Below, in pieces: positions 16,942 to 26,877 of a DNA stretch of 64,000 bases (position 1 is the stretch's first letter; every line of letters begins with the position of its first letter). Made by a program: the position numbers and the translations under genes. Origin of the DNA: Bacteroidota bacterium. GTDB taxonomy: Bacteria > Bacteroidota > Bacteroidia > Cytophagales > Cyclobacteriaceae. Under the pieces are notes generated by a model, which saw only the letters and a list, made by a program, of their open reading frames with translations, had not been told where the DNA came from and made no database searches. Location: positions 1-64,000 of the forward strand of contig CANIVF010000010.1 of the NCBI GenBank assembly GCA_947470895.1, given 5' to 3'.

Positions 16942-17619
16942 GTGTTGATTCGATTCGTCTTTTTTATAGCCATCATGGTATCAGTCAGTGGGCTCAGCGC
17001 TCAGAAGCTTTATACCGGCATTGTGGTAGATTCTGCGAAACTTACCAATTTGCCCGATGTGCATGTTTCTGTAAAGCACACCGGAAAAATTACCAGCTCT
17101 TCGGCCAACGGCAGTTTCATGATCTACGCTGCTCCGACTGATACATTAATATTTTCCTCCATTGGCTACATTCCCCTGGAGCTGCCATTATTTTTTGCTG
17201 AGGATGCACTTTTTGTTCTGTTGCGCGAGGATCGGATTTTTCTGAACGAAGTGATCATTAAATCCACACGGCTCTATCCTAACAAAATTGAGGGGAGCAC
17301 GAAGACTGCTCCCCGCACCATGAGTAAACTGAATGGTGTTTTTTCACCATTCGATTACTTCTGGAGTCTAGAGCGTGAAAAAAGGAAACTCACAAAAATT
17401 GTGGAGGAAAATAATCGCACCCAAACATACCGGCAGGTAATCACCGATCCTGATGTAAAGGAAATATTAATGAATGAATACGATTTAGGCGAAGATGCCT
17501 ACTATCAAACCCTGGTTCAGTTCAATCAACAGCAAGGCCATGTTCATTACTTTACCGACCCAGATGCCATCATGGAGGCACTTCATTCTTTCTTTGAAAA
17601 GAACCAAACGGCCAGATAG
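16942..17619 (+). CDS. Exported protein with a carboxypeptidase-regulatory-like domain, GTG start
   Basis: A 225-residue exported protein. GTG at 16942 gives a complete signal peptide (MLIRFVFFIAIMVSVSGLSAQ); the only nearby ATG (16975) would cut into it. Residues about 22-105 form a CarboxypepD_reg-like beta-sandwich (YTGIVVDSAKLTNLPDVHVS, then GSFMIYA, then IFSSIGYIPLEL). This domain normally precedes TonB-dependent receptor plugs, but no receptor follows; instead there is a charged, probably helical C-terminal half. Function unknown. It lies just downstream of the M14 peptidase gene and is probably in the same transcript. Confidence 0.8.
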   Translation: MLIRFVFFIAIMVSVSGLSAQKLYTGIVVDSAKLTNLPDVHVSVKHTGKITSSSANGSFMIYAAPTDTLIFSSIGYIPLELPLFFAEDALFVLLREDRIFLNEVIIKSTRLYPNKIEGSTKTAPRTMSKLNGVFSPFDYFWSLEREKRKLTKIVEENNRTQTYRQVITDPDVKEILMNEYDLGEDAYYQTLVQFNQQQGHVHYFTDPDAIMEALHSFFEKNQTAR

Positions 17620-17676
17620 CACTTTTTGTTAATCTTGGAAATCAGATTTCGGGGCCGTAAATCCATAAAATAGAAC

Positions 17677-17684
17677 TATCTTTG
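17677..17684 (+). promoter_or_regulatory. Promoter -7 box of typA
   Basis: TATCTTTG matches the Bacteroidota -7 consensus TAnnTTTG. It lies 38 bp upstream of the typA ATG. No clear TTTG -33 element was seen at the expected distance. Confidence 0.6.
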
Positions 17685-17722
17685 CGGCCTCAAACTGAAA
17701 AAAGCAGAGGAAATCAAAATTT

Positions 17723-19534
17723 ATGGAAGTTAGCAAGATCAGAAACATCGCGATTATCGCCCACGTTGACCACGGAAAAACCACCCTGGTGGACAAATTA
17801 TTGCATGCAGGCCACGTTTTTAAAGACCATGAACATCCTGGAGAGTTGATCATGGACAGTAATGACCTGGAACGCGAACGTGGTATCACCATTTTAGCAA
17901 AAAACGTATCCGTACGCTATAAGGACTATAAAATCAACGTAATTGACACTCCTGGCCACAGTGACTTTGGTGGAGAGGTTGAGCGCGTACTTAACATGGC
18001 TGATGGCTGTTTGCTGTTAGTGGATGCCTTTGAAGGTCCGATGCCCCAAACCCGTTTTGTATTGCAGAAGGCACTTCATTTAGGCTTAAAGCCTATTTTG
18101 GTGATTAATAAAGTGGACAAAAAGAACTGTACTCCGGATGAAGTACACGAAAGTGTATTCGACTTGATGTATTCATTGGATGCCACCGAAGACCAATTGA
18201 ATTTCCCTACATTTTACGGTTCAGCCAAGCAAGGTTGGATGAGTGCGGATTGGAAAACCCCAACGACCGATATCACCGCCCTGATTGAAGGTATTATTGA
18301 ATTTATTCCTGCTCCTAAGATTGATGAGGGAACCACGCAATTACTGATCACTTCGTTAGAATATTCTTCTTTCGTAGGTCGTATTGCCATCGGAAGAATT
18401 CAACGAGGAAGCGTGAAGGCCGGACAGCATATTGCGTTAGTAAAGCGTGAAACGGGAGCGATTGTAAAGACCCGCATCAAAGAAGTGTACGTGTTTGAAG
18501 GCTTCAATAAAATAAAGAAGGATGAAGTAAAGGCGGGAGAAATTTGCGCCTTGGTGGGATTGGAAGGTTTTGAAATTGGTGATACCGTTTCTGACGTGGA
18601 CAAACCAGAAGCACTTAAATCCATTGCGATTGATGAGCCAACGATGAGTATGCTCTTCACGATCAACAACTCTCCGTTTTATGCAAAAGAAGGAAAGTAT
18701 GTTACCTCGCGTCACATCAAAGACCGCCTTGAAAAAGAATTGGAAAAGAATCTTGCCTTGCGAATGGGTGATACCGGATCAGCCGATAGCTTCATGGTGT
18801 TTGGCCGTGGTGTTCTTCACCTTTCTGTATTGATTGAAACCATGCGCAGAGAAGGGTATGAACTTCAGATTGGTCAGCCTCAGGTTATCTTCCGTGAGAT
18901 TGATGGTCAGAAGTGCGAACCAATTGAAGAGTTGACCATCGACTTACCCGAAGTTGTTGCCGGTAAAGCCATTGAAACCGTTACGCAACGCAAAGGTGAA
19001 ATGTTGAACATGGAGCCTAAGGCAGATCGTATGATCCTGAAGTTTTTGATTCCTTCAAGAGGAATTATGGGCTTGAGAAACTACTTACTAAACGTAACCG
19101 CAGGTGAAGCTGTGGTAACACACCGCTTTAAAGAATATCAGCCATATAAAGGAGAAATTCCTGGTCGTATCAACGGATCATTGATTGTGATGGAGCAAGG
19201 TGAGGCAATCCCTTACAGCTTACATAACCTGCAAGACCGTGGTAAATTCTTCATCAACCCGGGAGAACCTGTGTATGAAGGTCAGGTAATCGGTGAACAC
19301 AGCCGTGGTGGGGATTTGGTGATCAACGTAACCAAAACCAAGAAATTGACCAACATGCGTGCTTCTGGTTCAGATGAAAAAATGAAAATTGCACCTCCTC
19401 TCAAGCACACGCTGGAAGAGGCATTGGAATACATTCAGGCAGACGAATATGTAGAGGTAACTCCTAAATCAATTCGTCTTCGCAAGATTTACCTGAACGA
19501 AAACGAGCGCAAGCGTTTCGGTAAGCCACAATAA
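17723..19534 (+). CDS. typA: Translational GTPase TypA/BipA
   Basis: A 603-residue ribosome-associated GTPase involved in ribosome assembly and stress growth. G1 is AHVDHGKTT (13-21), G2 lies in ERGITI, G3 is [12 protein letters not shown] and G4 NKVD. Domain II (beta-barrel), two EF-G-like alpha/beta domains ([13 protein letters not shown]) and the BipA C-terminal domain follow in normal order. Length is typical for the family. It has its own promoter box and appears monocistronic, with a long imperfect hairpin 28 bp after the stop. Confidence 0.97.
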   Translation: MEVSKIRNIAIIAHVDHGKTTLVDKLLHAGHVFKDHEHPGELIMDSNDLERERGITILAKNVSVRYKDYKINVIDTPGHSDFGGEVERVLNMADGCLLLVDAFEGPMPQTRFVLQKALHLGLKPILVINKVDKKNCTPDEVHESVFDLMYSLDATEDQLNFPTFYGSAKQGWMSADWKTPTTDITALIEGIIEFIPAPKIDEGTTQLLITSLEYSSFVGRIAIGRIQRGSVKAGQHIALVKRETGAIVKTRIKEVYVFEGFNKIKKDEVKAGEICALVGLEGFEIGDTVSDVDKPEALKSIAIDEPTMSMLFTINNSPFYAKEGKYVTSRHIKDRLEKELEKNLALRMGDTGSADSFMVFGRGVLHLSVLIETMRREGYELQIGQPQVIFREIDGQKCEPIEELTIDLPEVVAGKAIETVTQRKGEMLNMEPKADRMILKFLIPSRGIMGLRNYLLNVTAGEAVVTHRFKEYQPYKGEIPGRINGSLIVMEQGEAIPYSLHNLQDRGKFFINPGEPVYEGQVIGEHSRGGDLVINVTKTKKLTNMRASGSDEKMKIAPPLKHTLEEALEYIQADEYVEVTPKSIRLRKIYLNENERKRFGKPQ

Positions 19535-19561
19535 TTAAAATCTTTAGGGCGTTCTTTTGAC

Positions 19562-19602
19562 ATCGCGACTACACCTCGTTAGTTTGGAAGTGCAGTCGCG
19601 AT
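19562..19602. repeat. Long hairpin between typA and the TPR gene
   Basis: ATCGCGACTACAC (19562-19574) pairs with GTGCAGTCGCGAT (19590-19602), one mismatch, 15-base loop. There is no T-run, so it may be an RNA processing or stabilising element, a weak terminator or a dispersed palindrome. Confidence 0.6.
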
Positions 19603-19634
19603 CGTCCATATTTAGCGGTGTAATCTGTCTATTG

Positions 19635-20474
19635 ATGGTTAAAAATTTTATAATTCTTTTAGCGGTAGTGTTTACGTCACTGTCAGCTCACGCACAAAAT
19701 CCGAAATCGCAGGAGTGGGAGACAGAAGCGGATACACTCATGAGCAGAGAAGATTTTGTAGGTGCTGCAAAACTCTATACGAAAGTGATTGATGCCAGCA
19801 AGCTGAAGGAAAAGGCCGATTACAGGGCTCTTTACAAACGAGGCGTAGCGTTTTATAGTCAGGGAGATTTCAAAAGTGCTGTGAGCGACTTGGATCGTTT
19901 TATTCCAGAGTATCTGCAAAGTTACCAGGCCAGGATTCTACGGGCACTTTGCTATCGCGAATTGGGCGAAACCGACAAGCAACTCGCTGACGTTGAAGAA
20001 GCATTGACGCTGAGTGGTGGCGATCCACAGATTTTAAAATGGCGAGCCGGCCTGTTGATCGAAAAAGAGCAATTTAATCAGGCTATTGAAGACTTGCTGC
20101 TGGTAAGACAAATGCAAGACGACCCCGAAGTAGAACTCAATCTTGGCTTTGCTTATTATTCAACCGATAAGCTTGACAGTGCCCTGATCGCCATCAATAA
20201 AGCGATTGAGCTGGAAGCAACTTTTCTACCCGCATATTTATATGGAGGTTCCTTTTCATTAGAACAAGGACAATATGAAATGACAGTTAAGTATATCAAC
20301 ATTGCGCTAATGCTCGATCCTGCGAATGTGAATGCATGGTTTTATAAAGGGGTTGCCCTAATCGAGCTGCAGAAAGAGGATGAGGGATGTAGTTGTTTGC
20401 GCAAAGCTTTCTATGCCGGACAGGATGATGCCGGTGATTATCTGAAACAGTATTGCTACGGGATTGAGGATTAA
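19635..20474 (+). CDS. Exported tetratricopeptide-repeat protein
   Basis: A 279-residue protein. ATG 19635 is chosen because it gives a signal peptide (MVKNFIILLAVVFTSLSAHAQ); the frame can extend to a TTG at 19557 but that would bury it and cross a hairpin. At least five TPR units follow (for example ALYKRGVAFYSQGDFKSAVS, LKWRAGLLIEKEQFNQAIED, NVNAWFYKGVALIELQKEDE). The C-terminus holds GCSCLRKAFYAGQDDAGDYL, a Cys-containing last repeat common in such proteins. It is probably a periplasmic scaffold; no partner is indicated. It sits between typA and guaA, each of which has its own promoter signal. Confidence 0.85.
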   Translation: MVKNFIILLAVVFTSLSAHAQNPKSQEWETEADTLMSREDFVGAAKLYTKVIDASKLKEKADYRALYKRGVAFYSQGDFKSAVSDLDRFIPEYLQSYQARILRALCYRELGETDKQLADVEEALTLSGGDPQILKWRAGLLIEKEQFNQAIEDLLLVRQMQDDPEVELNLGFAYYSTDKLDSALIAINKAIELEATFLPAYLYGGSFSLEQGQYEMTVKYINIALMLDPANVNAWFYKGVALIELQKEDEGCSCLRKAFYAGQDDAGDYLKQYCYGIED

Positions 20475-20530
20475 CCTTTTATGTTTTTCTTAAAACCTTC
20501 GCCCGCGATCCTAACTCTGAAGGGTTTTTG

Positions 20531-20538
20531 TATTTTTG
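20531..20538 (+). promoter_or_regulatory. Promoter -7 box directly before guaA
   Basis: TATTTTTG matches TAnnTTTG and ends only 3 bp before the guaA ATG at 20542. Transcription from this box would start at or very near the start codon, giving a leaderless or near-leaderless mRNA. Confidence 0.5.
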
Positions 20539-20541
20539 CGC

Positions 20542-22068
20542 ATGCCAGAACAAATACTAATTCTCGATTTCGGATCCCAATACACGCAGTTGATTGCCCG
20601 AAGAGTACGCGAACTGAATGTGTACTGTGAAATCCATCCGTACAATCATATACCCAAAATCAATTCATCGATTAAAGGTGTTATTCTTTCCGGAAGCCCT
20701 TGTTCCGTGCGCGATGCCGGAGCGCCTGATGTAGATCTTGCTCTTTTTGAAAAAATCCCAGTCTTAGGAGTTTGCTATGGAGCTCAGCTCATGGCCCATA
20801 AATGTGGAGGCACCGTGCTACCGTCACAGATCAGGGAATACGGCCGTGCCAAGCTTACTACGGTAGACCATCATAATGAATTATTGAAAGAAATTTCGCT
20901 CGATTCTCAGGTGTGGATGTCTCATGCTGATACCATTGCGAGCATACCGGATACGTATGAAATCATTGCCAGCACACCTTCTGTAAAAGTGGCTGCGTTT
21001 AGAAAAAAAGGAGAACAGGTATACGGCATTCAATTTCATCCTGAAGTAACACACTCACTCGAAGGAAAAAATCTTTTAAGGAATTTTGTGGTTCACATCT
21101 CCGGCTGTTCACAGGATTGGACTCCCGATCTTTTTGTTGAATCCACCATAGAGGAACTCAAGAAAAAATTAGTTCAGGATAAAGTAGTCATGGCATTATC
21201 GGGCGGAGTTGATTCTACGGTGGCAGCCATGCTTATACATAAAGCCATTGGAAAAAATCTGTATTGCATTTTTGTTGATAATGGACTGCTGCGCAAGAAT
21301 GAATTTGAGCAAGTGCTTGCTTCCTATAAAGGAATGGGCTTAAACATAAAAGGAGTTGATTCAAAAGATAAATTTTATGCTGCTCTGAAAAATCTATCTG
21401 AACCAGAAGCAAAGCGCAAGGCCATCGGCCGCACATTCATCGAAGTATTTGATGAGGAAGCGCATCACCTTGAACACGTGAAATGGTTAGGGCAAGGCAC
21501 TATTTATCCGGATGTGATTGAGTCAGTATCTGTGAAAGGTCCATCGGCAACCATTAAATCGCACCATAATGTGGGCGGTTTGCCTGCGAAAATGAAAATG
21601 CGAGTGGTGGAGCCATTGAATACGTTATTCAAAGATGAAGTGCGTCAGGTAGGCAAAACACTGGGCATCGATCCATTGATATTGGGACGACATCCTTTTC
21701 CTGGTCCTGGTCTGGGCATTCGCATTTTAGGCGAAATCACACCCGATAAAGTCCAAGTGCTTCAGGATGCCGATGATATTTTTATATCAGGATTACGAAA
21801 ACATAATTTGTATGAAAAAGTGTGGCAGGCAGGAACAATATTGCTGCCTGTTTATTCAGTAGGTGTAATGGGTGATGAACGAACTTATGAGAAAGCGGTA
21901 GCATTGCGTGCGGTGGTGAGTGTGGATGGTATGACCGCTGATTGGGCGCATCTGCCTCATGAGTTTCTTAGTGAAATATCTTCTGATATAATAAATAAGG
22001 TAAAGGGCGTTAATCGTGTGGTATATGATATCAGCTCTAAACCACCGGCCACCATCGAGTGGGAATAG
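20542..22068 (+). CDS. guaA: GMP synthase (glutamine-hydrolysing)
   Basis: Converts XMP, glutamine and ATP to GMP in the cytoplasm. I start it at ATG 20542 ([13 protein letters not shown]), giving 508 residues; the frame extends two codons to a TTG. The class I glutaminase triad is C78 (GVCYGAQL), H166 and E168 (QFHPEV). The ATP pyrophosphatase P-loop SGGVDS is at 220-225, and the dimerisation domain ends with the conserved KPPATIEWE. All parts are intact and the length is normal. Confidence 0.98.
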   Translation: MPEQILILDFGSQYTQLIARRVRELNVYCEIHPYNHIPKINSSIKGVILSGSPCSVRDAGAPDVDLALFEKIPVLGVCYGAQLMAHKCGGTVLPSQIREYGRAKLTTVDHHNELLKEISLDSQVWMSHADTIASIPDTYEIIASTPSVKVAAFRKKGEQVYGIQFHPEVTHSLEGKNLLRNFVVHISGCSQDWTPDLFVESTIEELKKKLVQDKVVMALSGGVDSTVAAMLIHKAIGKNLYCIFVDNGLLRKNEFEQVLASYKGMGLNIKGVDSKDKFYAALKNLSEPEAKRKAIGRTFIEVFDEEAHHLEHVKWLGQGTIYPDVIESVSVKGPSATIKSHHNVGGLPAKMKMRVVEPLNTLFKDEVRQVGKTLGIDPLILGRHPFPGPGLGIRILGEITPDKVQVLQDADDIFISGLRKHNLYEKVWQAGTILLPVYSVGVMGDERTYEKAVALRAVVSVDGMTADWAHLPHEFLSEISSDIINKVKGVNRVVYDISSKPPATIEWE

Positions 22069-22113
22069 CGGCTTAATTTTTGATTTACTTATATTACATA
22101 TCTCTTAGCTCTT

Positions 22114-23850
22114 ATGTTTGAATTGAATTCAAAGAAAATATCGCCCTGGCTTTTAGCTTTCATCCTCACGCTTGCGGTGCTCACGGCATCAGCACAGGAT
22201 TATAAAAGGCAATATCGCACCGCCAAAGATTTGTTCACCGAGGGCAAATACAGCGAGGCTATGATTGCCTTTAAATCACTCACGGTTTATGACAAGAATA
22301 ATCCATTCAGGGAGTATGCTTCTTACTACTATGGCATGTCGGCCTACCGATTGGGTTATGTTACGGTGGCAAAAGACATGCTTATTCAAATCAAGAAGCT
22401 CTATCCGCAATGGGACCAGATGGATGAAGTAAATTATCTGCTTTGTAAAACCTATTTCGATCAGAAGGAATATTTTCAAGCGCTAACCATCACAGACCAG
22501 ATAAAAGATCCAACATTCGTGAGCGATCTTAAAAATCTAAAACGCTTTTATATCGCGCAAATAGAAGATCCGGAAATACTTCGCATGATGCTGGAAGATC
22601 ACCCGGATGATCTGGAGATTGCAAAAATCATGGTAAGTCGCCTCAGTCAAAAGCCACATCATTTGCAAGACACCACGTTGATTAATTCATTGATCATAAA
22701 GTATGCCTTGGTGAAAAGTGAACTCGCAGGTCAGCCAGCTATTCACCCAATAAAAAAAGATACCCTACGTGTTGCATTGGTTATGCCTTTTCTGGCTGCA
22801 ACCCTTGATCCATCGCCCGTAAAAAAGCGAAATCAAATCATTCTGGAATTGTATCAGGGAATGAAATTAGCGACTGATTCACTTTCCAATGCAGGCATCC
22901 AACTTTCTTTATTAGCGTACGATAATGAGCGCAACCTGGATGCTACCAGAAAAATTTTTAAAGAGAATGAGTTGAAGAGTATGGATTTGATCGTAGGCCC
23001 TTTCTTTCAGGAGGAGGCTAAACCGGTTTTAGAATTTTCGATGAACAATCAAATCAGTGTGGTAGTAAATCCTCTTTCGAATAATTCTGATCTTGTAAAA
23101 CAGAATCCGTATAGTTTTCTATTTCAACCGAGCCATGAGACCATCGCCAGAAGTTCGGCAGAAATAGCATCCAGCCTGGCTAAAAAGAATAATTGCTTTG
23201 TGTATTACGGGGAAACGGCCAAAGATTCTTTGATGGCGGCAACTTTTGTGGCGAGGGCAAAAGATCTTAATATTAAAGTACTTCACTCGCAAAGGATCAG
23301 TTCAGAAAACTCGGCTACAATTCTCTCAAAGTTGGCTACAGCTACCCAGTATGACGAATGGAAAAATCCGCTTCAGTTTTCATTGAAAAAAGATAGTATA
23401 GGATGTATTTTCGTAGCGTCCTCAAACGAACTCATCTATTCCAAAGTAATCAACAGTGTGGAAACTCGTGGTGATTCTATTTTAGTAATAGGGCAGGAGG
23501 GTTGGCTCGATGATAGTTCGGTGGATTACACTAGATTTGAGCGTATTAAGATAGCCTTGGCGGCTCCTAATTTTAAATCAGTAATAAGTCCCGCCTTTCT
23601 TGGTTTCAGGAAAAAATACATGAACAAACATGGTGTTTTACCGAGTGACTATGCTGGTGTCGGTTATGAGTTTATCATGGTGATGGGGCAGATGATGGAT
23701 CAATACGGAGTCAATTTTTTGCAGACTCTAAGCGAAGAAACCTTGGTGCAGGGATTGCTCAGTTCAGGATTATCCCTCTCTGCACAGCGAGATAATCGTG
23801 TCGTACCTTTCGTTTCTTTAAAAGGAGGCCAGTTGGTACGACTGAATTAA
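22114..23850 (+). CDS. TPR plus PBP1-fold periplasmic protein
   Basis: A 578-residue exported protein with signal peptide ending SAQ (about residue 28). TPR-like helices at about 30-140 (AKDLFTEGKYSEAMIAFKSL, VNYLLCKTYFDQKEYFQAL) precede a type 1 periplasmic-binding-protein domain at about 215-560 (LRVALVMPFL, ELYQGMKLATDSLSNAG, LIVGPFFQEEAKPV, DYAGVGYEFIMVMGQMMDQY). The same combination of TPR and PBP1 fold occurs in LpoA-type activators of cell-wall synthesis and in Bacteroidota proteins annotated as ABC-transporter substrate-binding. No permease is nearby, so a ligand-sensing or envelope role is more likely than transport. Confidence 0.8.
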   Translation: MFELNSKKISPWLLAFILTLAVLTASAQDYKRQYRTAKDLFTEGKYSEAMIAFKSLTVYDKNNPFREYASYYYGMSAYRLGYVTVAKDMLIQIKKLYPQWDQMDEVNYLLCKTYFDQKEYFQALTITDQIKDPTFVSDLKNLKRFYIAQIEDPEILRMMLEDHPDDLEIAKIMVSRLSQKPHHLQDTTLINSLIIKYALVKSELAGQPAIHPIKKDTLRVALVMPFLAATLDPSPVKKRNQIILELYQGMKLATDSLSNAGIQLSLLAYDNERNLDATRKIFKENELKSMDLIVGPFFQEEAKPVLEFSMNNQISVVVNPLSNNSDLVKQNPYSFLFQPSHETIARSSAEIASSLAKKNNCFVYYGETAKDSLMAATFVARAKDLNIKVLHSQRISSENSATILSKLATATQYDEWKNPLQFSLKKDSIGCIFVASSNELIYSKVINSVETRGDSILVIGQEGWLDDSSVDYTRFERIKIALAAPNFKSVISPAFLGFRKKYMNKHGVLPSDYAGVGYEFIMVMGQMMDQYGVNFLQTLSEETLVQGLLSSGLSLSAQRDNRVVPFVSLKGGQLVRLN

Positions 23851-23953
23851 CCTATGCACTGAAGGAAGTGGTTCACCAGATAAAACGAGCTTCTTGGATG
23901 GGAACGCAGAGCTTTCAACTTCTTTTACTATTTTTAGGTAATACTATAAAGAC

Positions 23954-25006
23954 ATGCGGATAGCCCTCTTCATTCTACTGTTTAGCCACCTCTTAGGACT
24001 TCCATTGCTGGCTCAGGATAATAAGCACGTTCAGGATACAGTTACTGCGCCTGCTACCTATGCAGAAATGTATGATGAGCCCTACAACATAAATAAATTG
24101 TTCGTAGCCTTTCAGCCATTTTATGGAGAGATATTCGCCACTAACATAAATGCAGGATTCGGATTTGAGGCCCACTATTTTTACGAGAATAAGTTTGATG
24201 TTAAAGCGCACTTCAGAAAAACGTACAGCAGCAAGTTTTATGATTTTAACCGGGAGTTGGCAAAGGAAAACAGCATGTCGGATAATAAGCCTGAAGTATT
24301 CAACTACTATGAATTGGGAGGCACGTATCATATCAAGGACTTTCAAGCTAACTCCACGACCCGATTAGTTTTGCGCGCCAGGAAAATTTCGGCAAACCGA
24401 TGGGCATCTACCGTGCCGATGACTACCGAAGTTCCTGCTAAAGTGAGAAAAATTTATGGAGCACGGGCTGGGTTGATTATCTGGAACAGTTCCGCAGATA
24501 TAAGCAGGGCACTGGAGAAACAAGGTCTTTCCAATGCGGATCTTCTTAGTTCGGAGAATATTTCATTACCAGAAACCTATGTGGATGGCAATGGAGAAAC
24601 GCAAGATTTTAATGCATTCAGTAATATTTACTCTTCTAATATTTATTTAGGAGGTTCCTTCACCTGGATTCACAACATGGCAGTAAGTTTTGATAACTAT
24701 GAGGAAGCCATGGATGATGGTATGTTCACCGTATTTTTTGATATCATGATGGCTCCTTCTCTTAAACTCGATCCGGTAGTATATACTAACACAGAATTTT
24801 CTACCAGTGCCATAAAGCTAAATAATGTAGGTGCGCGCGTTGGTATTGATGGAAAGTTCAATAGGAAAATGGCTTGGGCTTATGGAGGTGAATTAGGTTA
24901 TAGACCCTCTATTCAAGGCCGGGGCTTTTTTGCATTGCTGAAAATATCATTCCCGGTCTTCAGCACGAATCTCAAAAAGAATGGCGAGAATAATCAAGAC
25001 GAATAA
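23954..25006 (+). CDS. Probable outer-membrane beta-barrel protein
   Basis: A 350-residue exported protein (MRIALFILLFSHLLGLPLLAQ signal). The mature part alternates aromatic and polar residues in strands such as FGFEAHYFYENKFDVKAHF and IYLGGSFTWIHNMAVSF, and ends with a strand followed by a polar tail. This fits an outer-membrane barrel of unknown role. No family was recognised. It follows the TPR/PBP1 gene by 103 bp and precedes hutI by only 12 bp, so co-transcription with hutI is possible. A near-consensus -7 box, TATTTTTA, lies about 30 bp before the ATG. Confidence 0.7.
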   Translation: MRIALFILLFSHLLGLPLLAQDNKHVQDTVTAPATYAEMYDEPYNINKLFVAFQPFYGEIFATNINAGFGFEAHYFYENKFDVKAHFRKTYSSKFYDFNRELAKENSMSDNKPEVFNYYELGGTYHIKDFQANSTTRLVLRARKISANRWASTVPMTTEVPAKVRKIYGARAGLIIWNSSADISRALEKQGLSNADLLSSENISLPETYVDGNGETQDFNAFSNIYSSNIYLGGSFTWIHNMAVSFDNYEEAMDDGMFTVFFDIMMAPSLKLDPVVYTNTEFSTSAIKLNNVGARVGIDGKFNRKMAWAYGGELGYRPSIQGRGFFALLKISFPVFSTNLKKNGENNQDE

Positions 25007-25018
25007 AAATCCGCTCTC

Positions 25019-26263
25019 GTGGTGCATGATATTCTGATCACCAATATCAAGGGACTTGTACAGGTAAGGGATCAGCATCCGGCTATGCTTACAGGTAAAC
25101 TGATGAGCGAATTACCCATTCTTTCAAACGCATTTTTAGGTATCTCGAATGGGCTTATTCATTCCTATGGATTGATGGAGCAACGGCCTTCCGGGATAAA
25201 GGCAATTCAAACAATCGATGCTGCGGGGAAATTTGTGCTGCCTTCTTTCATTGATTCTCATACACATCTTGTCTTTGCCACCACGCGAGAGGAGGAATTT
25301 GTTATGAAAATAAAGGGCGCCACCTATGAAGAAATTGCAGCTCAAGGTGGCGGCATCCTCAACTCCGCGGAAAAGCTTCAAGCTATTTCGGAAGATGAAT
25401 TATTTCATAAATCTGTATCGCGCGCATGGGAGATTATTCGCACGGGTACCGGAGCAGTTGAAATAAAAAGCGGTTACGGGCTTACCACCCAAGATGAAAT
25501 AAAAATGCTTCGCGTAGCTCGCAGAATAGGAAGAGAAACTCCACTGATGGTAAAGACTACCTTTTTAGGAGCTCATGCGATACCCCGCAATATAGAAAAG
25601 GCGACCTACATTGATCAAATCATCAATGAAATGATGCCGGCAATAGCCGAAGAGAATTTGGCCGATTACATCGATGTATTTTGTGAACACGGTTTTTTTT
25701 CCATGGATGAAACAGAACGAATTGTAGAGCATGGAAAGAAATACGGAATGATTCCACGTATTCACGCGAATCAATTAAACAGGTCGGGGGGAGTACAAAT
25801 AGGTGTGAAAACCGGAGCCATTAGTGTGGATCATCTTGAAAATATTGGAGAGGAAGAAATTCAAATGTTGATGAACAGTGCTACTATGCCTGTGACGCTT
25901 CCGGGTGCTGCGTTCTTTTTGAATTTACCGTTTACACCGGCACGTAAAATGATTGATGCAGGATTGCCTATTGCTATTGCATCGGATTACAATCCAGGAA
26001 GTGCACCAAGCGGTAACATGCCTCTGATGATTTCTCTGGCATGCATTAAAATGAAGATGACTCCTGAGGAGGCCATCAATGCAGCTACCATTAACACAGC
26101 TTACACACTTGGCCTATCTGCAACACATGGAACAATTACCCTTGGGAAGATCGCCAACGTGTTTATTACAGAATCCATTTCGTCTCTGGCTTCTATTCCT
26201 TACCGCTTTGGAAGCAATCCAGTTGGGCAGGTTGTTTTGAATGGTAAATTAATTGACCTATAA
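25019..26263 (+). CDS. hutI: Imidazolonepropionase
   Basis: Third enzyme of histidine degradation: hydrolyses 4-imidazolone-5-propanoate to N-formimino-L-glutamate in the cytoplasm. The 414-residue amidohydrolase has the metal site FIDSHTHLVF (H81, H83), GAHAIP, DHLENI and SDYNPGSAPSGNM, all typical of HutI. The start is GTG, at 25019 or the adjacent GTG at 25022. No other hut genes are in the window, so the pathway is split across the genome. It is followed at 24 bp by apt. Confidence 0.95.
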   Translation: MVHDILITNIKGLVQVRDQHPAMLTGKLMSELPILSNAFLGISNGLIHSYGLMEQRPSGIKAIQTIDAAGKFVLPSFIDSHTHLVFATTREEEFVMKIKGATYEEIAAQGGGILNSAEKLQAISEDELFHKSVSRAWEIIRTGTGAVEIKSGYGLTTQDEIKMLRVARRIGRETPLMVKTTFLGAHAIPRNIEKATYIDQIINEMMPAIAEENLADYIDVFCEHGFFSMDETERIVEHGKKYGMIPRIHANQLNRSGGVQIGVKTGAISVDHLENIGEEEIQMLMNSATMPVTLPGAAFFLNLPFTPARKMIDAGLPIAIASDYNPGSAPSGNMPLMISLACIKMKMTPEEAINAATINTAYTLGLSATHGTITLGKIANVFITESISSLASIPYRFGSNPVGQVVLNGKLIDL

Positions 26264-26287
26264 TGCCTGCAATTTTAATCCTAATTC

Positions 26288-26824
26288 ATGGCTGCTGAAA
26301 ATTACATTCAATCATTACTTCGCGATGTTCCGGATTTTCCTAAACCAGGCATCGTCTTTAAAGATATTACTCCTTTACTGGCCAATCCAATAGCACGTAA
26401 AAAAGTAGTAGAAGAGATAGCGCTTCATTTCAGCACTCAAGGAGTAGAAGCGGTGGCAGCAGTGGAGGCGCGTGGATTTATTTTTGGGTCGTTGCTTGCT
26501 GAGGCATTAGGTGTTCCATTTATCCCAGTAAGGAAATCGGGTAAGTTGCCTTTTCATAAAATTCATGAGGAGTATGCATTGGAGTATGGAACTGCTTCTA
26601 TTGAAATGCATGTGGATGCTTTTGAGCCGGGCACGCGTGTACTTATTCATGATGACTTACTGGCCACGGGGGGTACAGCTACTGCGGCTGGGAATATGAT
26701 CGAACGACTTGGCGGCATCGTTGTGGGCTATTCATTTATAATAAATCTTGCTTTTCTGCCTGGGGAGAAAATGCTTTCTCAGCGATTTGGAGTGAAACCA
26801 CATTATTTGGTTAGCGACCAATAA
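26288..26824 (+). CDS. apt: Adenine phosphoribosyltransferase
   Basis: Salvages adenine with PRPP to form AMP. The 178-residue protein has the PRPP loop VLIHDDLLATGGTATA and the family segments DFPKPGIVFKDITPLL and VEARGFIFGSLLAEALGVPF. Length and motifs are complete. It lies 24 bp after hutI and 53 bp before the Lon-domain gene, on the same strand, so the three may form a loose operon. Confidence 0.97.
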   Translation: MAAENYIQSLLRDVPDFPKPGIVFKDITPLLANPIARKKVVEEIALHFSTQGVEAVAAVEARGFIFGSLLAEALGVPFIPVRKSGKLPFHKIHEEYALEYGTASIEMHVDAFEPGTRVLIHDDLLATGGTATAAGNMIERLGGIVVGYSFIINLAFLPGEKMLSQRFGVKPHYLVSDQ

Positions 26825-26877
26825 ACGAAAGATATTTCAGTGTAACAATTGGAGTAAATATCTGTTTAAAATTTAAT

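Noticed and set aside
16884-17141. 85-codon frame after the M14 peptidase
   Set aside because: It is an out-of-frame shadow of the exported protein at 16942-17619, which has a signal peptide and a clear domain.
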